The notes beneath the pieces are model-generated. The model saw only the letters and a program-made list of their open reading frames with translations. It was not told the origin of the DNA and did not search any database. A DNA stretch of 64,000 bases. Origin: Marispirochaeta sp. (GTDB lineage Bacteria > Spirochaetota > Spirochaetia > JC444 > Marispirochaetaceae). Shown piece by piece: positions 26,959 through 35,704 of the stretch; the stretch's first letter is position 1, and each line of letters begins with the position of its first letter. The translations under genes were made by a program, and so were the position numbers. The stretch lies in assembly GCF_963668165.1 (NCBI RefSeq), contig NZ_OY764209.1, positions 372,001 to 436,000 on the forward strand, in the 5' to 3' direction.

Positions 26959-28287
26959 ATGAAGAAGACACGTTACGCTCTTGTCGGAACCGGAAGCCGC
27001 AGCCGGATGTACATTGATGCAATTGCCGGGACCTTCAACGATAGTGCCGAGCTGGTCGCGTTTTGCGATATAAATACGACCCGCATGGATTTTATGAACC
27101 GACGGCTTCAGGAAAAGTTCAAGCATGCACCGGTGCCAACCTACAAGGCGGAAGACTTTCGCCGGATGGTACAGAAAGAAAAGCCCGATACGGTAATAGT
27201 CCTGACCTGGGACCGTACCCATCACCGTTACATAATCACCTCCATGGAGCTGGGCTGTGATGTGGTAACCGAAAAGCCCCTTACAACGGACGATGAAAAA
27301 TGCAGGCTGATTCTGGATGCCCAGGAAAAATACGGCAAAAAAATCACCGTTACCTTTAACTACCGCTACAGCCCGCGGAATACCCGCATAAAGCAGCTGA
27401 TCAGCTCCGGGGCTATCGGTGATGTTGTTTCTGTCCACTTTGAATGGATGCTGGATACCCGGCATGGTGCCGACTACTTCCGCCGCTGGCACCGGGACAA
27501 GAATAACTCCGGCGGCCTTATGGTCCATAAATCGACCCACCACTTTGATCTGGTAAACTGGTGGCTGGACAGCAAAGCGGAAAGCGTATTCGGCATGGGC
27601 CGTCTGGCCTTCTACGGGCGGGAAAATGCCGAGCAGCGGGGAGTACGGGAGTTCTACGAGCGTTGCAAAGATAATCCCGTCGCGGAAAAAGACCCCTTTG
27701 CCCTGGACATGTCGGGAAACGAACTGATGACAGGCCTCTATCTGAATGCCGAACACGAAGACGGATACATCCGGGACCAGTCAGTGTTCGGACATAACAT
27801 ATCCATCGAAGACACCATGAGCGTAATGGTCAAATACCGCAACAAGGCAGTCATGACCTACTCCCTGAATGCCTTCTGCCCTATCGAAGGTTATAATGTC
27901 AGCTTCAACGGGACCAAAGGCCGCATCGAGGTGCGGATTGTCGAACGGCCCTATGTCTCCGGCTCCACCATCGACCAGAACGATCCTGATTACAACATGC
28001 GGGAAGACGGAGCCGTAACCGGTAAGAGCGGAGAGCCCGAGGCTAGCATAACAGTGCAGCAGCTGTGGGGCGAACGGCAGCCCGTCACCTGGACCGAGGG
28101 TAAGGGCGGCCATGGCGGCGGCGACGGACTGCTGCTGGAAGATATATTCAAACCGGGACGGGAAGATCCCCTGAAAACAGCAGCCGGTGTAGAAGACGGG
28201 GTCAATTCAATCATGGTCGGAATAGCGGCGAACAAGTCCTTTGCCGCCGGAAAACCGGTGAACATAAAGGAGCTGCTCCACACATAA
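26959..28287 (+). CDS. Gfo/Idh/MocA-family oxidoreductase
   Basis: A 442-residue dehydrogenase. The nucleotide loop is ALVGTGSRSRMYIDAI at residues 6-21, the family EKP triad is in VTEKPLTTDDEKC near 113, and the catalytic His region is HKSTHHFDLVNWW. The start at 26959 (MKKTRYALVG) has AAGGAG seven bases ahead; an in-frame GTG five codons upstream is less likely. The C-terminal domain contains a YNVSFNGTKGRIEV stretch common to larger members acting on sugars or glycosides. It should oxidise or reduce a sugar or polyol hydroxyl with NAD(P). The substrate is unknown. Confidence 0.9.
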   Translation: MKKTRYALVGTGSRSRMYIDAIAGTFNDSAELVAFCDINTTRMDFMNRRLQEKFKHAPVPTYKAEDFRRMVQKEKPDTVIVLTWDRTHHRYIITSMELGCDVVTEKPLTTDDEKCRLILDAQEKYGKKITVTFNYRYSPRNTRIKQLISSGAIGDVVSVHFEWMLDTRHGADYFRRWHRDKNNSGGLMVHKSTHHFDLVNWWLDSKAESVFGMGRLAFYGRENAEQRGVREFYERCKDNPVAEKDPFALDMSGNELMTGLYLNAEHEDGYIRDQSVFGHNISIEDTMSVMVKYRNKAVMTYSLNAFCPIEGYNVSFNGTKGRIEVRIVERPYVSGSTIDQNDPDYNMREDGAVTGKSGEPEASITVQQLWGERQPVTWTEGKGGHGGGDGLLLEDIFKPGREDPLKTAAGVEDGVNSIMVGIAANKSFAAGKPVNIKELLHT

Positions 28288-28335
28288 AGAGGAATGCCAC
28301 TGTCTTTCCCCCTGTTTTTTTTCGGCGCATTCCTT

Positions 28336-28382
28336 TATACTTTCTGTGCTGTCCGCGCTATCCGCGCTATTAATTCGCGCTA
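28336..28382 (+). promoter_or_regulatory. acnA upstream region: -10 box and three CCGCGCTA repeats
   Basis: TATACT at 28336-28341 is a good -10 box, although no good -35 is visible. Directly downstream are three direct repeats of YCGCGCTA (28353-28360, 28362-28369, 28375-28382), ending about 20 bases before the acnA ATG. They could bind a regulator. Confidence 0.45.
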
Positions 28383-28403
28383 CCGAACAACAGGGGAAGG
28401 CAC

Positions 28404-31040
28404 ATGGCAAATATTGAACGAAACTTTACAATAGACGGAAAAACATATCGGATTTTTGATGTATCAAAGGCTGATATTCCGGATGGAATCGGGTCTCTCC
28501 CCTACTCCATCCGGATCCTGCTTGAGAACATTCTGCGAAAAGCCAGTCTCGGCAAGGCATCTGCTGAGGACGTGCACAAGGTGCTGGCCTACCGGAGCAG
28601 CCCCGGCCAGGACATTCCCTATTATCCAGCCAGGGTTCTGATGCAGGACTTTACCGGTGTGCCCGCGGTCGTTGATCTCGCTGCCATGCGCAACGCCATG
28701 GTTGCCCGGGGCGGGGATCCCAAAAAGATTAATCCCCTTATTCCGGTGGATCTGGTAATAGACCATTCTGTGCAGATCGACTTCTGGCAGGGAAAGAATG
28801 CTCTGCAGAAAAACGTAGAGATGGAATATACCCGCAACAGCGAGCGCTACCGGCTCTTGAAGTGGGCAGCGGAAAGCATGGACAACTTCAGGGTTGTTCC
28901 TCCGAATTCGGGGATCTGCCACCAGATTAATTTTGAAAACCTGGGCCGCATTGTCCGGGAGAGCAGCGAAGGAGGTTCCCCGACCCTTATTCCCGACACG
29001 GTTATCGGGACCGATTCTCACACCACCATGATCGACGGTCTGGGTATCATGGGCTGGGGCGTCGGTGGCATTGAGGCCGAGGCAGTCCTCCTGGGACAGG
29101 CCTATGTAATGCCGGTTCCAGAGGTAATCGGTGTTAAACTCACCGGGAAGCTCCCGGCCGGAGTAAGCGCCTCCGACCTGGTACTTACTTTAACCGAGAT
29201 GCTGCGGAAAGAGGGTGTAGTCGGCAAATTCGTGGAATACTTCGGACCCGGCATGAGCGCCCTGCCCCTGCCGGACCGGGCGACGGTTGCCAACATGAGC
29301 CCGGAATACGGCGCCACCATGGGATACTTTCCCGTAGATGATTCGACAATCCGCTACCTGAAAGAGACCGGAAGAGAAGAGGCTGCTGCCTTGAGCGAGG
29401 CCTACCTCAAAGAGACAGGAATGTTCTTCTCTCCCGATTCGGAGGCCCGCTACAACAAGGTGCTGCATCTGGACCTTGGCAGCGTACGTCCTTCTGTTGC
29501 CGGCCCCTACCGCCCCCAGGACCGGATCGATGTCTCCGACCTGCCCAGGGTCTTCGGCGACGAGCTGGAAAAGAACGCCCCGGGGTCCTCCGGAAAAACC
29601 GTTAAAGCACACATAAACGGTACCGAAATCGAAATTCCCCAGGGAGCAGTGGCAATTGCCTCTATTACATCCTGTACCAATACCTCAAACCCCTTTGTAA
29701 TGATCGGCGCAGGCCTGCTGGCCAGAAAGGCCCGCGCCCGGGGCTTGAAGCCGCCGGCGTGGGTAAAGACCTCCCTCGCCCCCGGATCCCAGGTCGTGCT
29801 TGATTACCTGGAACGGGCAGGACTGGTCGATGATCTTGAGGGCATCGGTTTTACAGTCAGTGCCTTCGGCTGCGCCACCTGTATCGGCAACTCGGGACCT
29901 TTGCCGGACTTCGTTACGGAAGCCGTTGACAGCGAGGGCCTCTTAACGGCCTCGGTAAGCTCCGGTAACCGGAACTTTGAAGCCCGGATACATCAGAAGG
30001 TGCGCTTTAACTTTCTCGGATCCCCGCTGTATGTTGTCGCCTTTGCACTGGCCGGCCGGGTGGATCTCGACATCATGAAAGAAGCAATTGGAAAGGATGC
30101 CGAGGGCAGGGAGGTTTTTCTTAAGGATATCTGGCCCACCTCCGATGAGATTAATTCAGTCCTCGGCAGCGCCGTAAAGTCGGAAGACTTTGTAAAACGC
30201 TACGCCGAGGTTTTCCAGGGAGACGTTACCTGGCGATCCCTCAAGGTAGACAAAAGCGAACTCTTTCCCTGGGACCTGGAATCCACCTATATCCGGGAGC
30301 CGGATCTCTTCTTCGACCCCCCGGAAGGGGATCCTGGTGTAATTGAAAAAGCCCGGGCACTGGGGGCCTTTGGCGACTCAATTACCACAGACCACATCTC
30401 TCCCGCAGGGACCATCGCCGCGGATTATCCCGCTGGGCGCTACCTGCAGGAAAAGGGAGTGCTCCAGAGGGACTTCAACTCCTATGGTTCCCGCCGGGGT
30501 AACCACGAGGTCATGATGCGGGGAACCTTTGGTAATATCCGTATAAAAAATCAGCTTGTTCCGGAAAAAACCGGCGGATATACCCGACGCAGCCCCGGAA
30601 GCGAGATCGAGTTTATCTACGACGCGGCGACGAAGTACGCTGAAGAAGGAACTCCCCTTATTCTACTGGCCGGCAAGGAATACGGTACCGGTTCATCCAG
30701 GGACTGGGCAGCCAAGGGACCGCGTCTTCAAGGGGTGCGGGCGGTTATTGCCGAGAGCTTTGAGCGTATTCACCGCAGCAATCTTGTGGGTATGGGGGTT
30801 CTTCCATTCACATTTTCCCGCGGAGACAGCGTCTCGTCCCTGGGGCTCAGTGGTTTTGAGACCTATTCAATAAGCGGACTTGAAGATTTTGCTCCCGGCA
30901 CTACCGTTGAAGTCAGCGCGAAAAGCCTCGAAGGAAAGACCATCCGCTTCAAGGCGACCCTGCAGATCTATTCCCGGGTGGAAGCTGAATTTATTAAAAG
31001 CGGCGGCGTACTGCCCTATGTGCTGGAAGAGCTGAAGTAA
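28404..31040 (+). CDS. acnA: Aconitate hydratase A
   Basis: An 878-residue enzyme of the AcnA/IRP1 branch, full length. The N-terminal SLPYSIRILLENILRK and IDHSVQIDFW motifs, the HTTMIDGLGIMGWGVGGIEAE motif, and the three cluster cysteines (SITSCTNTSNP near residue 424 and FGCATCIGNSG near 490) are present. The swivel domain at the C-terminus has SRRGNHEVMMRGTFGNIRIKN and GKEYGTGSSRDWAAKGP. It turns citrate into isocitrate through its [4Fe-4S] cluster. The ATG follows AGGGGAAGG. A small VOC gene follows 15 bases later. With fumarase 1.4 kb away it suggests an at least partial citric acid cycle. Confidence 0.95.
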   Translation: MANIERNFTIDGKTYRIFDVSKADIPDGIGSLPYSIRILLENILRKASLGKASAEDVHKVLAYRSSPGQDIPYYPARVLMQDFTGVPAVVDLAAMRNAMVARGGDPKKINPLIPVDLVIDHSVQIDFWQGKNALQKNVEMEYTRNSERYRLLKWAAESMDNFRVVPPNSGICHQINFENLGRIVRESSEGGSPTLIPDTVIGTDSHTTMIDGLGIMGWGVGGIEAEAVLLGQAYVMPVPEVIGVKLTGKLPAGVSASDLVLTLTEMLRKEGVVGKFVEYFGPGMSALPLPDRATVANMSPEYGATMGYFPVDDSTIRYLKETGREEAAALSEAYLKETGMFFSPDSEARYNKVLHLDLGSVRPSVAGPYRPQDRIDVSDLPRVFGDELEKNAPGSSGKTVKAHINGTEIEIPQGAVAIASITSCTNTSNPFVMIGAGLLARKARARGLKPPAWVKTSLAPGSQVVLDYLERAGLVDDLEGIGFTVSAFGCATCIGNSGPLPDFVTEAVDSEGLLTASVSSGNRNFEARIHQKVRFNFLGSPLYVVAFALAGRVDLDIMKEAIGKDAEGREVFLKDIWPTSDEINSVLGSAVKSEDFVKRYAEVFQGDVTWRSLKVDKSELFPWDLESTYIREPDLFFDPPEGDPGVIEKARALGAFGDSITTDHISPAGTIAADYPAGRYLQEKGVLQRDFNSYGSRRGNHEVMMRGTFGNIRIKNQLVPEKTGGYTRRSPGSEIEFIYDAATKYAEEGTPLILLAGKEYGTGSSRDWAAKGPRLQGVRAVIAESFERIHRSNLVGMGVLPFTFSRGDSVSSLGLSGFETYSISGLEDFAPGTTVEVSAKSLEGKTIRFKATLQIYSRVEAEFIKSGGVLPYVLEELK

Positions 31041-31055
31041 AAAAGGAGCAGCAAA

Positions 31056-31463
31056 ATGAGTACGCTTACCGACAATATTACCGGATTTCAGCATCTGGGG
31101 CTTCCTGTCAAGGATATCGACCAATCAATTTCTTTCTATTGCGGATTTGGGTTCTCAGTATCCGGCAGGCATGAACTTGAAGAACATGGTGGAATCACCA
31201 GGGTAGCGTTCCTTGATATCAACGGTTTCTGTCTGGAACTGTATCAACCCGCCCCTGGTGTTGCTGACGACCGGACCACCGGAATTATCAATCACATCGC
31301 ATTGGACGTAAAAGATATAGACACCGTTTATGAAGAGATTAATAAAGCCGGCTTTAGAGTTATTGAAGGCATTAATACTCTTCCGCTGCAAGCAAACGGC
31401 ATAAAGTTTTTCATGATTTCCGGTCCTGACGGTGAGAGGGTAGAATTCAATCAGAAGCTGTAA
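31056..31463 (+). CDS. Glyoxalase/VOC superfamily protein
   Basis: A 135-residue single vicinal-oxygen-chelate domain made of two beta-alpha-beta-beta-beta units. FQHLGLPVKDIDQSISFYCGFGF opens the first and NHIALDVKDIDTVYEEINKAGFRV the second, and GPDGERVEFNQKL closes it. The metal-site candidates are His in QHLGL, Glu in CLELYQ, His in NHIAL and Glu in VEFNQ. This is the pattern of lactoylglutathione lyase or methylmalonyl-CoA epimerase relatives, but the substrate is not predictable. The ribosome site AAAAGGAGCAGCAAA fits. It is probably cotranscribed with acnA. Confidence 0.85.
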   Translation: MSTLTDNITGFQHLGLPVKDIDQSISFYCGFGFSVSGRHELEEHGGITRVAFLDINGFCLELYQPAPGVADDRTTGIINHIALDVKDIDTVYEEINKAGFRVIEGINTLPLQANGIKFFMISGPDGERVEFNQKL

Positions 31464-31506
31464 AATTCTTCTCAGACAGCCGTTCTTTATACGAGATCCA
31501 AGGATG

Positions 31507-32415
31507 TCAAACAATAAAGAGCAGCACTGTCCCGCCGACGGCCAGCAAAGTGCCGGCAATAGCCCCCGGGGTAATGACTTTCTTAAACCAGTAATGGTCC
31601 AGGGGAAGCAGCAGAATCGGCGAGGTCTGCATAAGGGCGGTTACAATTCCAACCGGTGACCAGGAAAGGGCGTATAACGAGAGCACAATACCAAGGACGG
31701 GCCCAACCATGGCCCCGCTTGTTATAAGCTTCAAGGCCGTACGGTCCTTCATGGCGGCAAAATCCCGCGCAAAGGAACCCCGAAGCAGCGCATAGATGAT
31801 CAGTCCGGCCAGGCCCGCAATCAAGCGCAGGAGGTTTCCGCTTACCGGGGGCAACCCGGATACGAGCCCCGCTTTGGCCAGCATCATGCCCAGGGCCTCA
31901 GTCAAGGCCCCGCCCAGGGCAGACAGGGTTCCTGCCCGCTTTTTGGAGGTTTCCCGGCTTTTTGCTCCCCGGCCCCTGGCGCCTTCCTCAAGAATGACCC
32001 AGACAACACCGCCGACTGTTGCCCCGATCCCTGTAATCTGCAGCAGCCTAAGAGTCTCTCCAAGAGCCAGCCAGGAGGAGAGGGCTGCAAAAATCGGAGA
32101 CAAGGTCATGATAACCAGGGTCTCCCGGGGACCAAGGTCCACAAAGGCTTTAAAAATAAGCAGATCCGCGATAAAGAACCCAAGGAACCCGGAAGAAAGC
32201 AGGTAAAGATACACGGAAAACTGAAATCCCGTGGGGAAAAACCGGCCCAGAAATATCACATGGACAAGCAGCATGGCCGGCAGGGCTATCCAGAGCCGGA
32301 CATGGGTAACAGTACGGGAGCCGACCCTTTTTCCCGCTTCCGAATAGACAATCGAGTTCTGGGCCCAGCAGGCGGCGGTAATAAGAGCGAAGATCTGCCC
32401 GAGAATTGTATGCAT
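31507..32415 (-). CDS. EamA/DMT-superfamily transporter
   Basis: A 302-residue membrane protein with ten predicted helices in two repeated EamA halves (residues 1-145 and about 160-300), separated by a short basic loop (GARGRGAKSRETSKKR). The second half contains the family pattern around PVGIVTALMQTSPILLLPLDHYWFKKVITPGAIAGTLLAVGG. Members export or import metabolites such as amino acids or nucleotide sugars; this one cannot be assigned. It lies 19 bases after fumC on the same strand, so it may share its transcript. Confidence 0.88.
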   Translation of the reverse strand: MHTILGQIFALITAACWAQNSIVYSEAGKRVGSRTVTHVRLWIALPAMLLVHVIFLGRFFPTGFQFSVYLYLLSSGFLGFFIADLLIFKAFVDLGPRETLVIMTLSPIFAALSSWLALGETLRLLQITGIGATVGGVVWVILEEGARGRGAKSRETSKKRAGTLSALGGALTEALGMMLAKAGLVSGLPPVSGNLLRLIAGLAGLIIYALLRGSFARDFAAMKDRTALKLITSGAMVGPVLGIVLSLYALSWSPVGIVTALMQTSPILLLPLDHYWFKKVITPGAIAGTLLAVGGTVLLFIV

Positions 32416-32434
32416 AGCTTTCTCTTACTCCCTC

Positions 32435-33814
32435 TCACACCATCTTCTCAGGCACAACCCAGCTGTCATATTCCTCACCGGTTACAAAACCAAGCCGTAT
32501 ACCCGCCTCTTTGAGGGTGATATTCTCAGCATGGGCCTTCTTGGCTATGGCCGCGGCCTTGTCATAGCCGATATGAGGGTTCAGCGCAGTAGCAACCATT
32601 AACGTCCGTTCAAGATATTCAGCCAGCTTTTCCCTGTTGGGTTCCAGCCCCGCCACACAGCGCAGTCTGAAACTCTCCATTCCGTCTGCGAGCAGACTGA
32701 TGGACTGCAGCAGGTTATGGATTATCACGGGCTTGAAGACGTTCAGCTCAAAATTTCCCTGGGAGCAGGCAAAGGCTATGGTGCTGTGGTTGCCCATTAC
32801 CTGGGCGCAGATCATGGTAAGGGCCTCGCTCTGGGTGGGATTCACCTTTCCCGGCATTATGGAGCTCCCCGGTTCGTTTTCCGGGAGAATCAACTCTCCA
32901 ATGCCGCAGCGGGGTCCCGACCCGAGCCAGCGGATATCGTTGGAAATCTTCATCAGTGCGGCAGCCAGGGTTGAAAGGGCTCCGGAAAGCCCCGCTATCC
33001 CGTCATGTGCGGCAAGCAGGGCGAACTTGTTGGCCGCCGGGGTATATCTGTCTCCGCTGAGCTTTGAAAGTTCCTCGCAAACCGCAGCGTCAAAACCCGG
33101 GGGAGCGTTCAAACCGGTACCGACTGCGGTCCCGCCGATGGGAAGCTCCAGCAGCTCTTCTGCGGCAAAGCTTATACGCTGTACCGCCTGGCGCAGCTGA
33201 GTAACGTACGCGGAGAACTCCTGTCCCAGGCTCAAGGGTACCGCGTCCTGCAGATGGGTTCGCCCAACCTTGATTACCTTTGCCCAGACCCGGGCCTTTG
33301 CTTCAAGTTCCGAGGCAAGTAATTCAGCAGCAGGAAGAAGCCTGCTGGACACCATGGATACCGCAGCAATGTGCATTGCCGCGGGAAAGGTATCATTGGA
33401 GGATTGGGAACGGTTTACATCGTCATTGGGGTGTACCAGCTCCTTTTGGCCCTTTTTACCTCCCAGGAGTTCCGCCGCCCGGTTGGCGATAACCTCGTTC
33501 AAATTCATATTTGTCTGGGTGCCGCTGCCGGTTTGCCACACAACCAGGGGAAAATGATCCTTCAGTTTACCGCTGATAACCTCGTCGCAGGCGCTGAGCA
33601 GAGCCTTAAGTTTTTCTTCTTTCCAGGAAACAGAGCGGGCATTCGCCAGAACACAGGCCTTCTTCAGCAGTCCGTAGGCCTGAATAAAATCTTCAGAGAA
33701 CCTTTCTCCCCCGATGGGAAAGTTTTCCAGTGACCGCTGAGTCTGGGATCCCCAGTAACGGGAGTCCTCAACCTGAATGTCTCCCATGGTATCGTGTTCA
33801 ACTCTGTATCCCAT
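32435..33814 (-). CDS. fumC: Class II fumarate hydratase
   Basis: About 459 residues, the normal FumC length. The N-terminal ERDTMG-type motif reads EHDTMGDIQVEDSRYWGSQTQRSLENF, the active-site HPNDDVNRSQSSNDTFP loop is near residue 135, and the class II signature GSSIMPGKVNPTQSE lies near residue 315. ATG at 33814 is preferred over the in-frame TTG at 33823, because the AAAGGAG site lies ten bases before the ATG but only one base before the TTG. It hydrates fumarate to malate without an iron-sulfur cluster. Several secreted fumarate-reductase-like flavoproteins are encoded further on, but FumC is cytoplasmic and no direct link is implied. Confidence 0.95.
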   Translation of the reverse strand: MGYRVEHDTMGDIQVEDSRYWGSQTQRSLENFPIGGERFSEDFIQAYGLLKKACVLANARSVSWKEEKLKALLSACDEVISGKLKDHFPLVVWQTGSGTQTNMNLNEVIANRAAELLGGKKGQKELVHPNDDVNRSQSSNDTFPAAMHIAAVSMVSSRLLPAAELLASELEAKARVWAKVIKVGRTHLQDAVPLSLGQEFSAYVTQLRQAVQRISFAAEELLELPIGGTAVGTGLNAPPGFDAAVCEELSKLSGDRYTPAANKFALLAAHDGIAGLSGALSTLAAALMKISNDIRWLGSGPRCGIGELILPENEPGSSIMPGKVNPTQSEALTMICAQVMGNHSTIAFACSQGNFELNVFKPVIIHNLLQSISLLADGMESFRLRCVAGLEPNREKLAEYLERTLMVATALNPHIGYDKAAAIAKKAHAENITLKEAGIRLGFVTGEEYDSWVVPEKMV

Positions 33815-33996
33815 TGTGCTCAAGCTCCTTTTTTTGTCATCGGATTATCCTGACCGCGGGCCAGGCCAGCCCTACTGTAGCAAATTTGGTCATGTACCAA
33901 CAGCTCTTTCATTAAAAATATGTCGAACACACAATTCGCAGAAATGCTTCATAACTCCTTCATATTTTACCTCTATTATAAGCATGTAAACAAAAG

Positions 33997-34014
33997 GGCC
34001 GCACTAGAGCGGCC
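33997..34014 (+). promoter_or_regulatory. Small leader hairpin before a secreted-protein gene
   Basis: A perfect 6-base stem (GGCCGC and GCGGCC) with loop ACTAGA ends seven bases before the AGGAGG ribosome site of the next gene. It could steady the mRNA or affect initiation. Confidence 0.4.
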
Positions 34015-34030
34015 ATTATCAGGAGGATAT

Positions 34031-34501
34031 ATGAAACGCATCAGTCTTGTTTTTCTTATTGCTGCGGCGCTAAGCGCCATGGTCTTTGCCGAAGGGGCTC
34101 AGGAAACTCCGGCACCCGGACGCTTTGCCCCGGCAGAAACCAGCGTTCTGACAGGAACCATCTCAATACAGTCTTTTCCGCCGGTCCTTAATGCCGATGG
34201 ACAAGAGTATTATGTCATGGTTCCGCCCTATGCTGTAGACGGCATCAAAATATCCGAGGGACAGGAAATAACCCTCGAAGGGTTCGTACACCAGGGCTAC
34301 GGCCGGTTTGCCGCTCCCGGCAGCACTGTGATTGCTGTAACCAGGGCAACCATAGACGGTACCGAGTACGAGATTGATCGCCCCGGTCAGGGAGGCCGTT
34401 TTGCATACGGTCCCTGCTGGGATGATCGGTCCTACGGCCCCCGCGGCGGCAGAGGCGGTATGTGGGATGACCCCAGGGCACCACGGGGTGGGCGCTGGTA
34501 G
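34031..34501 (+). CDS. Small secreted protein with Gly/Arg-rich tail, function unknown
   Basis: A 156-residue protein starting at the ATG at 34031 with an ideal AGGAGG site; the longer frame upstream is not needed. The signal peptide KRISLVFLIAAALSAMVFA is followed by the mature start EGAQETPAPG. The middle (about residues 40-115) alternates short beta-like segments (VLTGTISIQSFPPVLNADGQEYYVMVPPY, ISEGQEITLEGFVHQGYG) that suggest a small barrel such as an OB fold. The C-terminal 35 residues are rich in Gly, Arg, Trp and Asp (GGRFAYGPCWDD to RAPRGGRW). I do not recognise the family. It is probably periplasmic, stands alone, and is followed by a terminator. Confidence 0.75.
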   Translation: MKRISLVFLIAAALSAMVFAEGAQETPAPGRFAPAETSVLTGTISIQSFPPVLNADGQEYYVMVPPYAVDGIKISEGQEITLEGFVHQGYGRFAAPGSTVIAVTRATIDGTEYEIDRPGQGGRFAYGPCWDDRSYGPRGGRGGMWDDPRAPRGGRW

Positions 34502-34525
34502 ACAGATACAGCAAGAAACAGTTTT

Positions 34526-34558
34526 AAGGCGAGGCCGGATCCGGTCTCGCCTTTTTTA
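34526..34558 (+). terminator. Intrinsic terminator after the secreted-protein gene
   Basis: Arms AAGGCGAGGCCG and CGGTCTCGCCTT (one G-T pair) with a GATC loop, followed by TTTTTT. Confidence 0.88.
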
Positions 34559-34609
34559 TTGACTTACCCCCTGCATACTGATACTATACTGATCGTGTGT
34601 ACGTTAACG
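34559..34609 (+). promoter_or_regulatory. Promoter and palindrome ahead of the arabinose regulator
   Basis: TTGACT (34559-34564) and TACTAT (34582-34587) are spaced by 17 bases. The perfect palindrome CGTTAACG (34602-34609) lies about 10 bases past the expected transcription start, where autorepression by the LacI-type product is plausible. Confidence 0.55.
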
Positions 34610-34634
34610 CAAAAACAATTATCAGGTGCTGCTC

Positions 34635-35702
34635 TTGGCTGATCTGGTCACAATCAAAGACATTGCCAGACTTGCCGGCGTCTCTATCGGAACGGTAGAC
34701 CGCGTACTTCACAACCGCGGCCGGGTCGCTGATACAACAAAAAGCAGGATCCTCAAGATAATCAGCGATACAAAATTCAAACCAAACCTCTTCGCCAGTA
34801 ATCTGGCACAGTCGCGAAACTACCGCCTGGGTATCTTAACTCCCCGGCCGGAACAGGACTCCGGATTCTGGCAGTTGCCCCACAAAGGCATGCAGACCGC
34901 CGCCGAAGAGCTCTCCGCATTCTCCGTGGAGCTGCTGTTTCACTGTTTTGACCGCTTTAGCCCGGACTCTTTCCGCAAAGCCGCCAGGCAGCTCATGACC
35001 AATTCGCCAGACGGGATCCTCCTGGCGCCGATTCTTCCGCAGCCGGCGGAAGATTTTGTCAGGGACTTATCGCCTGAGCTACCCATCTGCTGCTTCGACT
35101 CGGACCTGCCGACAATAAGCAAGCTCGCCTATATTGGTCAGGACCCGCGGATGAGCGGCCGGCTTGCTGCAAAACTGATGCGTATGCTTGTTCCACCGGA
35201 AAAGGAGACCGTGATCATTCAGGCTGTCAACCTGGATGAACATATCCGCGGCAGGGAAGAGGGGTTTCGCTCCTATTTTCCGGCTGACAAAAGGCCTCCG
35301 GTCCTGGAGGAGGTTCATATCGATTCCCGCGAAACCTGTTTTACCTTCCTGGATTCCCTTTTTAATCGGACACCGGACATCGGCGGCTTTTTTGTTGCCA
35401 ATGCTTCGGTCCATCGGGTAGCGGAGTATCTTGCGGAAAAAGACAGAACCGGAATAGCCCTTATCGGCTACGACCTGATACCGCGAAACCGGGAATTTCT
35501 GGAACGGGGGGTAATCGACTTTTTAATCAGTCAACGTCCAGAGACTCAAGGGTATCTTGGAGTCCGGACCCTTTTTCGACACTTAAGCCGGCAGCCTGTG
35601 GGAGCCCCTCACGTGGTTATGCCTATAGATATTCTCACCGCAGAAAACATCCATTACTACATGCCCTTCGAGGCGATCGGAAATACCAGGGAGTTTAATT
35701 AA
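34635..35702 (+). CDS. LacI-family regulator of the arabinose operon
   Basis: About 355 residues. The DNA-binding helix-turn-helix and hinge are LVTIKDIARLAGVSIGTVDRVLHNRGRVADTTKSRILKII. A periplasmic-binding-protein-like sugar-sensing domain follows (YRLGILTPRPEQDSGFW to the C-terminus). TTG at 34635, with AGGTG upstream, or GTG at 34626 may be the start. It heads the araD-araA-kinase set in the same direction, with two bases before araD, so it probably represses these genes and responds to arabinose or a derivative. The GTVDR variant of the usual SxxTVSR recognition helix is shared with a subgroup of sugar regulators. Confidence 0.88.
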   Translation: MADLVTIKDIARLAGVSIGTVDRVLHNRGRVADTTKSRILKIISDTKFKPNLFASNLAQSRNYRLGILTPRPEQDSGFWQLPHKGMQTAAEELSAFSVELLFHCFDRFSPDSFRKAARQLMTNSPDGILLAPILPQPAEDFVRDLSPELPICCFDSDLPTISKLAYIGQDPRMSGRLAAKLMRMLVPPEKETVIIQAVNLDEHIRGREEGFRSYFPADKRPPVLEEVHIDSRETCFTFLDSLFNRTPDIGGFFVANASVHRVAEYLAEKDRTGIALIGYDLIPRNREFLERGVIDFLISQRPETQGYLGVRTLFRHLSRQPVGAPHVVMPIDILTAENIHYYMPFEAIGNTREFN

Positions 35703-35704
35703 CG

